A stretch of DNA of 64,000 nt from Pseudomonas sp. FP198 (lineage in GTDB: Bacteria; Pseudomonadota; Gammaproteobacteria; Pseudomonadales; Pseudomonadaceae): positions 3,365,501 to 3,429,500 of the forward strand of contig NZ_CP117452.1 in assembly GCF_030687895.1 (NCBI RefSeq), written 5' to 3'. Shown piece by piece: positions 33,395-42,838 of this stretch. How positions within the stretch are numbered: position 1 is the stretch's first letter; each line of letters starts with the position of its first letter. The notes below the pieces were generated by a model, which saw only the letters and a program-made list of their open reading frames with translations, searched no databases and was not told the origin of the DNA. The translations under genes were made by a program, and so were the position numbers.

Positions 33395-34237
33395 TCAGGC
33401 GCCGTTGGCCTGGAACTGCTTTTGCAACTCGACCAAGGCGGGTGACGCCGGGGTGATGCGATTACGGGTCTGGGCGTCGATCAACCAGCCGCTGCGGTGC
33501 AATTGCTTGATGATCGGATCGAGCCTGGCCTGGGTATCGTTTTCGCCCTTGCGCGTCCAGATCACCGAGGGGGCCGGGTTCAGCTCCGGGCTCAGGGCGC
33601 GGTAGCCCTGCCACTCGGCGTTGTCGGCGATCAGCGGATTGATCAACGTGGCGTCATGCACGGCGGCAACGCAGTTGTTGCCCCGTAACGCCAGCAGCGA
33701 TTCCGAGGAGCTCTTGAAGGCCTTGATCTGCACGCCCAGCTCGGTGAGCGGCTTGATGTAGCTGCTGCCCTGGGAAGTGCATACCGGTTGATTTTTCAGG
33801 TCTTCCCAGCGGCTGATCTGGCTGTCCTTGAGCACCGCCGCGGTGCCGCCGACTTGGTAGAACGGCGTAGGCACGAATCCGAGGATTTCACCGCGCTCGG
33901 TGGTCCATTCCATGTTGGCGATCAACAGATCGACTTTGCCCTGTTGCAGGAACTGCACGCGGTTGGCGGGCAAGACCGGCACCAGTTGCACCTCGGCGCC
34001 GAGTTGCCGGCCCAGTTCCTGGGCGAGGTCAACGTTGAGTCCGCGAGGTTTCTGGGTAGCGGGATCGATGCCGCCAAACGGGCCACCGGACAGCAGCACG
34101 CCGACCACCAACTCGTGGCGCTGCTCGATCTTCTCCAGGGTAGCGTCGGCCTGGGCAATGTCGACAGCTGCCAACGAGGCCAAGGCGCCCAGCAATACAG
34201 GCAGGAGATGTTTGACAGGTGAGCGCTCGAACAACAT
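33395..34237 (-). CDS. Amino acid ABC transporter substrate-binding protein
   Basis: A 280-residue periplasmic solute-binding protein (family 3). It has a signal peptide ending around DIAQA, then TLEKIEQRHELVVGVLLSGG and a NRVQFLQQGKVDLLIANMEW ligand-pocket region. It is the first gene of the leftward operon and the closest relative of the frameshifted second binding protein. GGGG precedes the ATG. The family binds polar amino acids; the ligand is unknown. Confidence 0.9.
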   Translation of the reverse strand: MLFERSPVKHLLPVLLGALASLAAVDIAQADATLEKIEQRHELVVGVLLSGGPFGGIDPATQKPRGLNVDLAQELGRQLGAEVQLVPVLPANRVQFLQQGKVDLLIANMEWTTERGEILGFVPTPFYQVGGTAAVLKDSQISRWEDLKNQPVCTSQGSSYIKPLTELGVQIKAFKSSSESLLALRGNNCVAAVHDATLINPLIADNAEWQGYRALSPELNPAPSVIWTRKGENDTQARLDPIIKQLHRSGWLIDAQTRNRITPASPALVELQKQFQANGA

Positions 34238-34332
34238 GGATTTCCCCTCATGGATGATCGGCGTACCCCGACCTGATGAGTGGGCATCCTAGGTACCGCT
34301 TGAAGCCAACGGAAATGCAAATATCTCATATC

Positions 34333-34382
34333 GTTATAACTCGCCCGGTTTGGTTTCCAGGCGAAAAACATATAACCGTTAT
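34333..34382. promoter_or_regulatory. Candidate LysR operator sites in divergent region
   Basis: GTTATAAC (34333-34340) is a perfect palindrome, and ATAACCGTTAT (34372-34382) is palindromic around its centre base. They share the half-site ATAAC, lie about 38 bases apart, and sit in the 228-base gap between the binding-protein operon and the divergent lysR gene. This is the usual arrangement for LysR recognition and activation sites, but the assignment is inference. Confidence 0.4.
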
Positions 34383-34465
34383 TTTATTGGCCCACAGCGC
34401 AGATCACGTAAAGGGAGTGCAATCAATACATAAAAAACTGTAATGTTTAGGTTTTCAGTCTTGAT

Positions 34466-35332
34466 ATGAAGCAAATAGCCATGGCGACCCTGGATCTCGA
34501 ATTGCTGCGCACCTTCATCGCCGTGGTCGACCACCATAGCTTTGCCGAAGCCGGCGCCCAACTGGCCCGCACGCAATCATCGGTCACCCAGCATATGCAG
34601 CGCCTGGAACAGCAGGTCGGGGTCACGTTGTTCGAAAAACGTGGCCGGCAAAAGCAGCTCACCGAAGCGGGCCAGCAGTTGCTGCGGCACGCGCGGCAGA
34701 TGCTATCGCTCAACGACGATGCGCTCAATTCCCTGCGCGAAAGCAGCCTGAGCGGTGTATTGCGTATCGGCTCGCCCCACGATATTGCTGACACGATCCT
34801 GCCGCCGATCCTCAGCCACATCGCCCGCTCGGCCCCGCGCCTGCGCCTGGAAATCGATGTCGGCCGCAGCCCGTTCCTGATGGACGACCTGCATCGCGGC
34901 AAGGTCGACATGGTCATTTCCACCCGCCAGGATCCGAACCTTGAAGGCTTCGCCTTGCGCACCTCACCGGTGTGGTGGATCTGCTCGGCGCAGTACCTCC
35001 ACAATCCCGGCGAACCGCTGCCGCTGATCCTCGTGGATGAGCCGAGCATCTATCGACGCTATGCCCTCGAAGCCCTTGAGCGCGCCAATATTCCCTGGCG
35101 CCAGGCCTACCTGGCCTCGAACCTGATCGGCATCAAGGCCGCCACCCGCGCCGGCCTGGGCGTCACGCCCCGCAGCATGGAAATGCTCGGCCCGGACATG
35201 CGGGTGCTCGGCGAGAACGATGGGCTGCCGCGACTGCCGGATGTGACCTATTACCTGTGGATCCGGCCGAATACCGTCAACGCACTGGTGCGTCGGGCTT
35301 ATGAGCTGATCAGGAACAATCAGGGGCATTGA
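34466..35332 (+). CDS. LysR family transcriptional regulator
   Basis: A 288-residue LysR protein. The N-terminal winged helix-turn-helix is typical (LDLELLRTFIAVVDHHSFAE then QSSVTQHMQRLEQQVG), followed by a periplasmic-binding-protein-like effector domain from about residue 95. It is divergent from the organosulfur/amino-acid operon and probably controls it in response to the imported compound. ATG 34481 (MATLDLELL) is an equally plausible start. Confidence 0.9.
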   Translation: MKQIAMATLDLELLRTFIAVVDHHSFAEAGAQLARTQSSVTQHMQRLEQQVGVTLFEKRGRQKQLTEAGQQLLRHARQMLSLNDDALNSLRESSLSGVLRIGSPHDIADTILPPILSHIARSAPRLRLEIDVGRSPFLMDDLHRGKVDMVISTRQDPNLEGFALRTSPVWWICSAQYLHNPGEPLPLILVDEPSIYRRYALEALERANIPWRQAYLASNLIGIKAATRAGLGVTPRSMEMLGPDMRVLGENDGLPRLPDVTYYLWIRPNTVNALVRRAYELIRNNQGH

Positions 35333-35414
35333 GGAGACAGCCCTCGTCGCTTCGCTTTATGCTGCCGGGCAGCAGATAGCCCTGCATCGCGTTCGGACCT
35401 GATACGGAGATCCC

Positions 35415-36125
35415 ATGTCCTTTGTTCCCGCCTTTACCGATTTTTTGTTGACCCACCTGCAACAGGAAGAACGCAAGCGCATTCTCAAATCGATCGTGGT
35501 CACGGTAGCGCCGGAACTGTGGCTGAGCCTGGAGTCCGCGGCGCTACTCGACATCCAACGCAATCAGTTCGGCCTTGGCGGCCAGTTGGACGATCGCGCG
35601 GCGTTCAAGCCGGACGGCGCACTGGCTGACCGCGTCAACGTTCCCCGTTGGTTGATCGCTGCCGAACGGCGCAAAGTCGATATCTGGGTCGAGGACAGCT
35701 ACGGAGAAGAACCCTCGACAGCCATCGAATTCAAGATCGTTCACAACAACAAGAACGCCTACGAGAAAATAAAGGGCATCCGCCAGGACCTGGTCAAACC
35801 TGTTCCCTGGACCGAGCCCGACGAGCCCATCGAACGCTGGGGCATCGTATTGCTGGTCTACACGCGCTTTTACAAGGACCAGCAAGGCGGTTACACCTAT
35901 GGAAAATTCGCGACCTGCGAAGAGTTTCTAGGCACCTTTGCCACAAACCTGAGCGAGACCACGCCCTGGTACGCATCGGCGCCGCCACTTGAGCTGGCCA
36001 TGGCGCCGACCCTGGTGACAGATCTCTGCGACGCCAACTACATTGCGCCTGGCAACGGTGCGGGGGTTTATCTGGCGTTGGTCAGACCCAGGCAGGCGGT
36101 TTTCGCTTCAGGGCAAACGGAATGA
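35415..36125 (+). CDS. Uncharacterised protein with PD-(D/E)XK-like motif
   Basis: A 236-residue soluble protein I do not recognise by name. RRKVDIWVED followed about 10 residues later by STAIEFKIVHNNKNAYEKIK has the spacing and strand pattern of the PD-(D/E)XK nuclease-like fold (Asp ... Glu-x-Lys). Residues 1-75 look helical and the C-terminus has alternating strands. ATG 35415 has GGAG about 6 bases upstream. It stands alone between the lysR gene and a sulfonate transporter. A nuclease or defence role is only a possibility. Confidence 0.7.
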   Translation: MSFVPAFTDFLLTHLQQEERKRILKSIVVTVAPELWLSLESAALLDIQRNQFGLGGQLDDRAAFKPDGALADRVNVPRWLIAAERRKVDIWVEDSYGEEPSTAIEFKIVHNNKNAYEKIKGIRQDLVKPVPWTEPDEPIERWGIVLLVYTRFYKDQQGGYTYGKFATCEEFLGTFATNLSETTPWYASAPPLELAMAPTLVTDLCDANYIAPGNGAGVYLALVRPRQAVFASGQTE

Positions 36126-36332
36126 CGACACACGTTGCGAGCCAATGACCAACATGCGGCGCTCTGCTCGAAAATCATAAGTGCATGGTCACCAGCGGCC
36201 ACTGTCCGTGACGCAACACTGCCGCAACAGACTGTTCGCCGGGCAACATCGCCCTCGAAACTTCCACCCCCTCGCGTCCCCGTCAGCCGCCCTTTCTCCG
36301 GCTGTGGCACAGAGCCTGCAATATTCCATTTC

Positions 36333-36351
36333 AGCGGGATTACTTCCCGCT
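36333..36351. other. Short inverted repeat upstream of sulfonate transporter
   Basis: AGCGGGA and TCCCGCT form a perfect 7-bp inverted repeat around a five-base spacer, about 60 bases before the start of the sulfonate transporter operon. It could be an operator or a small hairpin in the leader. The rest of the 284-base gap shows nothing I can name. Confidence 0.35.
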
Positions 36352-36409
36352 TGCCGATCTTTCGGAAATAAGAACATTGCCTTCTTGCCGCCTTGCCTGG
36401 AGCCGCTCG

Positions 36410-37402
36410 ATGAAACCCGCCCTCCGTTATTCCCTGGCCCGCGCCAGATACCTGCTCAGCGCCTGCGCCCTGGCGCTGGGCCTGCCGTCCATGACCCTGG
36501 CCGCAGAGAGTCCACCGGCTGAAGTGCACCTGGACTACGCCTATTACTCGCCGGTCAGCCTGGTGCTCAAGCACTTCGGCTATCTGGAAAAGGCCCTGCC
36601 CCAGACCAAGGTGAGCTGGGTTCTGAGCCAGGGCAGCAACCGTTCCCTGGAGTACCTCAACAGCGGCGGCGTCGACTTCGCTTCGTCCGCCAGCCTCGCC
36701 GCCGTGCTGAGCCGGGCGAACGGCAGCCCGATCAAGTCGGTGTACATCTACAGCCGCGCCGAATGGACCGCCCTGGTGGTGCGCAAGGATTCGCCATACC
36801 AGACAATCGCTGACCTCAAGGGCAAGAAAATCGCCGCCACCAAGGCCACCGATCCCTACCTGTTCACCTTGCGCAGCCTGCAACAGGCCGGGCTGGACAA
36901 AGACGATGTAGAACTCGTCCACCTGCAGCACCCGGACGGGCGTACCGCCCTGGAAAAAGGTGACGTCGACGCCTGGGCCGGCCTCGACCCGCACATGGCC
37001 GCCAGTGAAGTCCAGGCCGGATCGCGCCTGCTCTATCGCAACCCCGGCTTCAACAGCTACGGCGTGGTCAGCGTCACCGAAAAATATGCAAAGGAGCATC
37101 CGCAGACCATCAACACCGTACTCGCCGCTTATGAACAGGCCCGTGAGTGGGCGGTAGGACATCCGCAGGAGCTGGCCAAACTGCTGGCCGAAGAATCGGG
37201 CCTGCCGCTGGAAGTGGCCAGGTTGCAACTGTCGCGTACAGATCTGGGCAACCCACAACTGAGCGCCAAGGACGTGCTGGCCTCGAAGGCCGCCGCGCCG
37301 ATTCTGGTTTCCGAGGAACTGGTGCGTCGCGGGGTGAATGTGGACCAGGTCATCGAGCAACTGCTCGACACCGGCCGCCAGCAGGCCGTGGCCCTTAAAT
37401 AA
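36410..37402 (+). CDS. ssuA: Sulfonate-type ABC transporter substrate-binding protein
   Basis: A 330-residue periplasmic binding protein of the aliphatic sulfonate/nitrate/taurine family. It has a signal peptide ending MTLAA, then LDYAYYSPVSLVLKHFGYLE, YLNSGGVDFASSASLA and DVDAWAGLDPHMAASE. ATG 36410 is preferred because GGAG lies 8 bases upstream and a proper signal peptide begins there; the open frame starts at 36377. It is the first gene of a three-gene ABC cassette. The pseudomonad ssu genes sit elsewhere with ssuD, so the substrate here may be a different sulfonate or ester. Confidence 0.85.
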   Translation: MKPALRYSLARARYLLSACALALGLPSMTLAAESPPAEVHLDYAYYSPVSLVLKHFGYLEKALPQTKVSWVLSQGSNRSLEYLNSGGVDFASSASLAAVLSRANGSPIKSVYIYSRAEWTALVVRKDSPYQTIADLKGKKIAATKATDPYLFTLRSLQQAGLDKDDVELVHLQHPDGRTALEKGDVDAWAGLDPHMAASEVQAGSRLLYRNPGFNSYGVVSVTEKYAKEHPQTINTVLAAYEQAREWAVGHPQELAKLLAEESGLPLEVARLQLSRTDLGNPQLSAKDVLASKAAAPILVSEELVRRGVNVDQVIEQLLDTGRQQAVALK

Positions 37403-37464
37403 CCATTGCCCAGGCGACAACCGATCCGCGCCTGGCGCGGATTCGGCGTTGCCGGAGAACCGCC

Positions 37465-38307
37465 ATGAGCAGTAACAGCAAAGACCTTTCCAGCCCGCGC
37501 CTGGCCTTGCCCACAACAAGCAAGGCGCCCTTGTTCAATGCCGACTGGCGACTGCGTCTCAAGGGGCTGGCCCTGCCGGTGCTGATCATCGTGTTCCTGG
37601 AGATCATCGTGCGCATCGGTTGGCTGCCCTCCTACCAGATGCCAGCCCCCAGCGACATCGCCCTGACCCTCGGCGACCTCGCCGAAGGGGCGCTGTGGAA
37701 ACACATCAGCGCCAGCCTGTTGCGGGTATTGCTGGGCTTCGCCATCGGCGCCGGCCTGGCCTTGGTATTCGCCGCCTGGGTTGGCTTGAGCCAGGAAGCC
37801 GAAGCCTATCTGGAACCGACCTTCGCCGGCCTGCGCTCGATCCCCAGCCTCGCCTGGGTACCGTTGCTTCTGCTGTGGCTGGGCATCGACGAAACCTCGA
37901 AAGTGGTGCTGATCGCCATCGGCGCGTTTTTTCCCGTCTACCTCAATGGCGTGGCAGCGATTCGCAACATCGACCGCAAGCTGGTGGAAGTCGGCCATAT
38001 GTACGGGTTCAACCGCCGCCGCCTGGTGCGGCGGATTCTCCTGCCGGCCGCCCTGCCCGGCCTGTTCACCGGGTTGCGCAGCGGCATGAGCCTGGCCTGG
38101 ATGTTCCTGGTGGCCGCCGAACTGATCGCCGCCACCAAAGGCCTGGGCTATCTGCTCAGCGATGGCCGCGAAACCTCACGGCCGGACATCGTCCTGGCGG
38201 CCATTATCGCGCTCGCCGTGCTCGGCAAGCTCAGCGACGGCATCCTTGCCGGCCTGGAAAAACGCTTCCTGGCCTGGCGCGACACCTTCAACGGCACCGA
38301 GGACTGA
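37465..38307 (+). CDS. ssuC: Sulfonate-type ABC transporter permease
   Basis: A 280-residue inner-membrane permease with about six helices and the cytoplasmic EAA-type loop GHMYGFNRRRLVRRILLPAA. The conserved LRSIPSLAWVPLLLLWLG segment is typical of SsuC/TauC. It is flanked by the matching binding-protein and ATPase genes, with CGGAGAAC before its ATG. Confidence 0.9.
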   Translation: MSSNSKDLSSPRLALPTTSKAPLFNADWRLRLKGLALPVLIIVFLEIIVRIGWLPSYQMPAPSDIALTLGDLAEGALWKHISASLLRVLLGFAIGAGLALVFAAWVGLSQEAEAYLEPTFAGLRSIPSLAWVPLLLLWLGIDETSKVVLIAIGAFFPVYLNGVAAIRNIDRKLVEVGHMYGFNRRRLVRRILLPAALPGLFTGLRSGMSLAWMFLVAAELIAATKGLGYLLSDGRETSRPDIVLAAIIALAVLGKLSDGILAGLEKRFLAWRDTFNGTED

Positions 38308-38310
38308 GCC

Positions 38311-39024
38311 ATGACCCAAGCCCTGCTGGATATCCACGTCGAGCGCAAGACGTTCGCCGCCACCACCGTGCTCAATAATATCCACCTGCAGCTGCAGCCC
38401 CGGGAAACCGTGAGCCTGCTGGGGCCCAGCGGCTGTGGCAAAAGCACCTTGCTGCGCATCGTCGCCGGCCTGGAAAAAGACTTCGAAGGGCAACTGCTCA
38501 GCCACACCGAACAACTCGCCTTTGTGTTTCAGGAAGCGCGATTGATGCCGTGGCTGACGGTGCAACAGAACATCGGCTTCAGTGATGACGATGATTATGA
38601 CAAGGCCTGGGTCGCGCAGTTGATCGACGAGGTAGGCCTCAACGGTTTTGCCGACGTCTTGCCCAAGGCGTTGTCCGGCGGCATGGCGCAACGCGTGGCG
38701 ATTGCCCGCGGCCTGTACTCGCGACCGCGGGTGCTGTTGCTGGACGAACCCTTCAGCGCGGTGGACGCCTTCACCCGGATGAAACTGCAAGACCTGTTGC
38801 TACAACTGGCCGAGCGGCACGCCATCGCCCTGCTGCTGGTGACCCATGATGTGGATGAGGCGCTGTACCTGAGTGACCGGGTATTGGTGATGGACAAACG
38901 GCCCAGCAGCATTCGCCAGGAGCTGACGGTACAGCTGGACCATCCGCGGGATCGACGCGACCCGTTACTGGCGCAGCTCAAGGCGCTGGCGCTGACTGAA
39001 TTGCAGCGTGCGCATGTGATTTGA
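38311..39024 (+). CDS. ssuB: Sulfonate-type ABC transporter ATP-binding protein
   Basis: A 237-residue ABC ATPase. Walker A is GPSGCGKST, signature LSGGMAQRVAIARGL, Walker B VLLLDEPFSAVD and H-loop LLVTHDVDEAL. It follows the permease by three bases and completes an uptake system for sulfonates or a related compound. No desulfonating oxygenase is present in the cassette. Confidence 0.9.
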   Translation: MTQALLDIHVERKTFAATTVLNNIHLQLQPRETVSLLGPSGCGKSTLLRIVAGLEKDFEGQLLSHTEQLAFVFQEARLMPWLTVQQNIGFSDDDDYDKAWVAQLIDEVGLNGFADVLPKALSGGMAQRVAIARGLYSRPRVLLLDEPFSAVDAFTRMKLQDLLLQLAERHAIALLLVTHDVDEALYLSDRVLVMDKRPSSIRQELTVQLDHPRDRRDPLLAQLKALALTELQRAHVI

Positions 39025-39078
39025 ACAGGCGTCCAGCCAGCAGTGGCCGGCATCACCTGCCCAGCGTAGCAAGCCCGA

Positions 39079-39843
39079 TCAATGCAGGATCTGGCTCAGG
39101 AACAACTTCGTACGGTCATTCTGCGGGTTGTCGAAGAAGTCATTCGGCGCGGCCTGTTCGACGATTTCGCCCTTGTCCATGAAGATCACGCGGTTGGCCA
39201 CGGTGCGGGCGAAGCCCATCTCGTGGGTCACGCAGAGCATGGTCATGCCGTCTTCGGCCAGACCGATCATGGTGTCCAGAACCTCTTTCACCATTTCCGG
39301 GTCGAGGGCCGAGGTCGGCTCGTCGAACAGCATGATTTTCGGTTTCATGCACAGGGCGCGGGCAATCGCCACGCGCTGTTGCTGACCGCCCGAGAGCTGG
39401 CCCGGGTACTTGTGCGCCTGTTCCGGAATGCGCACGCGCTCCAGGTAATGCATGGCGATTTCCTCGGCCTTGCGCTTGGGCATCTTGCGCACCCACATCG
39501 GCGCCAGGGTGCAGTTCTGCAGGATGGTCAGGTGCGGCAACAGGTTGAAATGCTGGAACACCATGCCGACTTCACGGCGGATCGCTTCGATCTGCTTGAG
39601 GTCGTTGGTCAGCTCGACACCGTCGACCACGATGCGGCCCTGCTGGTGCTCTTCCAGGCGATTGAGACAGCGGATGGTGGTGGACTTGCCGGAACCCGAA
39701 GGGCCGCACAGCACGATACGCTCGCCCTGCCTGACGTTCAGGTTGATGTCTTTCAACACGTGGAACTGGCCGTACCATTTGTGGACAGCCTCCATGCGGA
39801 TCACGCCGTCGGTGCCCACAGGCCCGGTGATCAGTTCATTCAT
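39079..39843 (-). CDS. Amino acid ABC transporter ATPase, AapP-like, second ATPase of the operon
   Basis: A 254-residue polar-amino-acid ABC ATPase very like AapP/BztD. Walker A is GPSGSGKST, signature [15 protein letters not shown], Walker [18 protein letters not shown] 39843 (MNELITGP) has GGGAG upstream. It follows another ATPase gene of the same family by 59 bases at the end of the operon that runs left from 44359. One operon thus encodes two ATPases for one pair of permeases. It may be a displaced copy of the ATPase of a general amino-acid transporter. Confidence 0.85.
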   Translation of the reverse strand: MNELITGPVGTDGVIRMEAVHKWYGQFHVLKDINLNVRQGERIVLCGPSGSGKSTTIRCLNRLEEHQQGRIVVDGVELTNDLKQIEAIRREVGMVFQHFNLLPHLTILQNCTLAPMWVRKMPKRKAEEIAMHYLERVRIPEQAHKYPGQLSGGQQQRVAIARALCMKPKIMLFDEPTSALDPEMVKEVLDTMIGLAEDGMTMLCVTHEMGFARTVANRVIFMDKGEIVEQAAPNDFFDNPQNDRTKLFLSQILH

Positions 39844-39902
39844 CACAAACTCCCATGCTGCAGGCCCGCTCATGTCGAGCAGTGACCTGAAATATCTGCG
39901 CT

Positions 39903-40643
39903 CTAATGAAGGACGGCTTGCAGGAACTGTCGCGTCCGCGCTTGTTGGGGCGCGGAAAATATCTGCGACGGCGGCCCCATCTCGACAATCCGCCCTGCGT
40001 CGAAAAATATCACCCGGTCCGCCACTTCCCGGGCAAAGCCCATTTCGTGGGTCACGACAATCATGGTCATGCCTTCGGCGGCCAGCCCCTTCATCACGTT
40101 CAGCACGTCGCCAACGGTTTCCGGGTCCAGCGCCGAGGTGGGCTCATCGAACAGCAGCAGCTTGGGCTTCATGGCCAAGGCACGGACGATCGCCACGCGC
40201 TGTTGCTGACCACCCGACAGTTCGGAGGGGTACCCGTCAGCCTTATGCCGGAGTCCGACGCGGTCCAGCAGTGCCAGCGCAGCGCTTTGGGCCTCGGCCT
40301 TGGTCGCGCGCTTGAGCTTTACCGGCGCCAGGATCATATTGGCCATCACCGATAGGTGCGGGAACAATGTGTAGTCCTGGAACACCATGCCCACCTCCTC
40401 CCGCAACTTCGCCAGTGCCTTGCGATCACCCGCCTTGATCGACTCGCCACTGCCGATCACCACACTGCCAGCCGAGGGCACTTCGAGGCTGTTGAGGCAG
40501 CGAATGAAGGTGGATTTTCCGGAGCCGCTGGGACCGATGATCACCACCACTTCGCCTTCGGCAACATCCAGGTTTACACCCTTGACCACTTCATGGTCAC
40601 CGAACCGCTTGTGCAACCCACGTACCGTCAACATGCTTTTCAT
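39903..40643 (-). CDS. Amino acid ABC transporter ATP-binding protein
   Basis: A 246-residue ABC ATPase of the polar amino-acid family. Walker A is GPSGSGKST, signature [15 protein letters not shown], Walker [15 protein letters not shown]. It overlaps the upstream lyase gene by ATGA and should energise the two permeases encoded upstream. ATG 40634 (MLTVRGL) is an alternative start. Confidence 0.9.
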   Translation of the reverse strand: MKSMLTVRGLHKRFGDHEVVKGVNLDVAEGEVVVIIGPSGSGKSTFIRCLNSLEVPSAGSVVIGSGESIKAGDRKALAKLREEVGMVFQDYTLFPHLSVMANMILAPVKLKRATKAEAQSAALALLDRVGLRHKADGYPSELSGGQQQRVAIVRALAMKPKLLLFDEPTSALDPETVGDVLNVMKGLAAEGMTMIVVTHEMGFAREVADRVIFFDAGRIVEMGPPSQIFSAPQQARTRQFLQAVLH

Positions 40644-42142
40644 AGTCCCGCCCGCGCCCGGGTCGCCGCCTGCAGACGTTCATGGGCAGCCGCCAGGCGA
40701 TCACGACGGGCCTGGTTGGCTTGACGCTCGGTGGCGATTCTGGCGTTAGCGCGCAGCAGGCTCGGTTTGAGTGACGCCATCGACGGACCGCCCGCCGAAA
40801 TCCGCGCCTGGACGTTGGCGGTCGGATCAAGGCAGTCGCGCACCTTCTGGGCCGGCAGGTTCAGTGCATGCCCCAGCTGCTCCAGGGCACAGACATCGAC
40901 CATCGCGCTATCGATCTGGTGCGCCAGCATGCCCGCATCCATGGCCATGCGCACGACCCCACCGACAACATGATGGGCCTCGCGGAACGACAGGTCCGCT
41001 TCCTGCACGATCAGGTCGGCCAGGCCGGTGGCGGTTGAAAAATCCTCGCCCGCCCGGCGTACCGCCAGCTCGATATTCGGCGTCGCGGTGCGCAATACCA
41101 GATCCAACAGTTTCAGGCAGCGCAGGCTTTCTTCGGCGGCCTCCCAGAAGCCACGGATGCCCTCGCGATTACCGTCGCCGGTATGGGAGAAATTGCTTCC
41201 CTTGATGCTGATGCTCGCCCCCATCAGCAGGCCGACGATATGCCCGCTGCGGCCTTTGAGGTACTCCAGCACCGTGGGGTTTTTCTTCTGGGGCATGATG
41301 CTCGACGTCGCGGCCACGCTGTCGGGAAAGTCGATCAGGCTGAATTCGTGAGTGCTCCAGACGAAATAATCCTGGGCCACGCGGCTCCAGAACACCGCCA
41401 ACAGGCTCAGGTGCGACAGGCTTTCGAGAATGAAATCCCTGGAGCCGACCGCGTCCAGGGCGTTGTCCAGATAGCCGTCGAAACCCAGCAGTTCGGCCGT
41501 GCGCCCCCGGTCGATGTTGAATGGCGTCCCGGCAAAGGCCGCCGCGCCCAGCGGACTCTGGTTCATCGATTCCAGGGTCTGGGTCAGGCGCTTGCAATCG
41601 CGCGCCAACGCCTGTTCCACCGCCGACAGGTAATAGCCATAGGTGATCGGCTGCGCCGGTTGCAGATGGGTATAACCCGGCATCACCACATCGGCGAACA
41701 CTTCGGCGTTGTTGACAGCTGTCTGGCGGACTACCAGTAATGCCTCGACCAGGTCCATCAGCACCTCACGGCAGCGCAGCCGGTCGAGCGTGGCGAGGAT
41801 GTCGTTGCGGCTGCGCCCGGTGTGCAGGCGCCCGCCAATGTCGGTGCCAATTTGCCCGATCAGGTGGGCCTCGTAGTTGAAGTAGGCATCCTCACGGGAC
41901 GGATCGAGGGCCACCTCGCCAGGCCCGGCCTTCTCCATTTCGAGCACGCCCCTGGCCAACACGGCGGCGTGCTCATCCTTGATCAGGCCTTGCTCGGCAA
42001 GCATCACGATGTGGGCCTTGTTGATATTGCCCAACAGCTCGAAACCCTCGGCGAAGCCCTGCAGGCGCGGCCGATAGATGTACTCGTTGACTTCCGGCGC
42101 GGTGGCTTCCTTCAGACGCCGGCTGACTTTGGATGCTTGCAT
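40640..42142 (-). CDS. Argininosuccinate lyase family enzyme (EDDS-lyase-like)
   Basis: A 500-residue member of the aspartase/fumarase superfamily, nearest to argininosuccinate lyase. It has HTGRSRND (107-114), [11 protein letters not shown] (156-166) and the flexible signature loop [10 protein letters not shown] (280-289) with catalytic Ser280/281. These enzymes eliminate fumarate from N-substituted aspartates. After SRND the sequence is ILATLD, where housekeeping ArgH normally has QVATD, so arginine biosynthesis is unlikely to be the role. It is encoded inside an amino-acid ABC operon, overlapping a permease gene by 31 bases and the ATPase gene by 4. That context suggests catabolism of an imported aspartate adduct such as EDDS, aspergillomarasmine or an opine-like compound; this is inference. 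Confidence 0.85.
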   Translation of the reverse strand: MQASKVSRRLKEATAPEVNEYIYRPRLQGFAEGFELLGNINKAHIVMLAEQGLIKDEHAAVLARGVLEMEKAGPGEVALDPSREDAYFNYEAHLIGQIGTDIGGRLHTGRSRNDILATLDRLRCREVLMDLVEALLVVRQTAVNNAEVFADVVMPGYTHLQPAQPITYGYYLSAVEQALARDCKRLTQTLESMNQSPLGAAAFAGTPFNIDRGRTAELLGFDGYLDNALDAVGSRDFILESLSHLSLLAVFWSRVAQDYFVWSTHEFSLIDFPDSVAATSSIMPQKKNPTVLEYLKGRSGHIVGLLMGASISIKGSNFSHTGDGNREGIRGFWEAAEESLRCLKLLDLVLRTATPNIELAVRRAGEDFSTATGLADLIVQEADLSFREAHHVVGGVVRMAMDAGMLAHQIDSAMVDVCALEQLGHALNLPAQKVRDCLDPTANVQARISAGGPSMASLKPSLLRANARIATERQANQARRDRLAAAHERLQAATRARAGL

Positions 42143-42831
42143 GTTGAAACCTCTTCAGGAGTGGCACGCGTCACTGGGCGACCCAGCCGACGTTCGAGAT
42201 AACGGCTGAGCCAGCTCAGCAGGGAACAGATGACGAAATACACCAGCAACACCAGGCCGTAGACCGTGAACGCAGGGCTCACGCCGGTCATGACGGTGTC
42301 CCGTTCGATGATGATCTGGCCGACCTTGAGGAACTCGCCGACACCCACCAGCGCCCCCAGGGACGTGGCCTGTACCAGCATGGTCAGCAGGCCGGTGTAC
42401 GCCGGAAGGATGGCGCGCATCGACTGTGGCGCGATCACGTAGAGATAGATTTGCCAAGGCCGCAGGCCCAGTGCCCAGGCGCTTTTCCATTGGTGGCGCG
42501 CCACCGACTCCAGGCCACCGCGCACGATCTCGATGCCGTTGGCACTGCCCCAGAGAGTCAGGCCGGTGGTCACCGCCACGAACGGGCTCAAATCCAGGCC
42601 CAGCATCGGCGCGCCGAAAAAGATGAAGAACACGTTGACGATCAACGGGATCGAACGAAACAGCTCGACGTAACCATGGATCGTCCACTGCAACAGACGA
42701 TTCTTCAGCGTCGCCAGCACCCCGAGAACGACGGAGATCAGGGTAGTGAACAGCAGCACCACCAACGCCAGGCGCAAGGTCATCCACAGGCCCTTGCATA
42801 CGAAGGCCCAGTTTTCGATCAGAAAATTCAT
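42112..42831 (-). CDS. Amino acid ABC transporter permease
   Basis: A 239-residue inner-membrane permease of the polar amino-acid family, with FRSIPLIVNVFFIFFGAP near the second helix and an EAA loop KSAWALGLRPWQIYLYVIAP. It overlaps the lyase gene by 31 bases and follows the partner permease by 7 bases. The C-terminal tail of about 20 residues is encoded within that overlap. Confidence 0.9.
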   Translation of the reverse strand: MNFLIENWAFVCKGLWMTLRLALVVLLFTTLISVVLGVLATLKNRLLQWTIHGYVELFRSIPLIVNVFFIFFGAPMLGLDLSPFVAVTTGLTLWGSANGIEIVRGGLESVARHQWKSAWALGLRPWQIYLYVIAPQSMRAILPAYTGLLTMLVQATSLGALVGVGEFLKVGQIIIERDTVMTGVSPAFTVYGLVLLVYFVICSLLSWLSRYLERRLGRPVTRATPEEVSTCKHPKSAGV

Positions 42832-42838
42832 ACCGGCC

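Noticed and set aside
36181..36522. 113-codon frame before the sulfonate transporter
   Set aside because: Low-complexity basic sequence overlapping the binding-protein signal peptide in another frame; no ribosome site.
40640..42142. Housekeeping argH (arginine biosynthesis)
   Set aside because: It is placed inside an ABC operon with a divergent LysR gene and has a changed SRND-following motif, which argue for a catabolic paralogue; not excluded without a genome-wide search.
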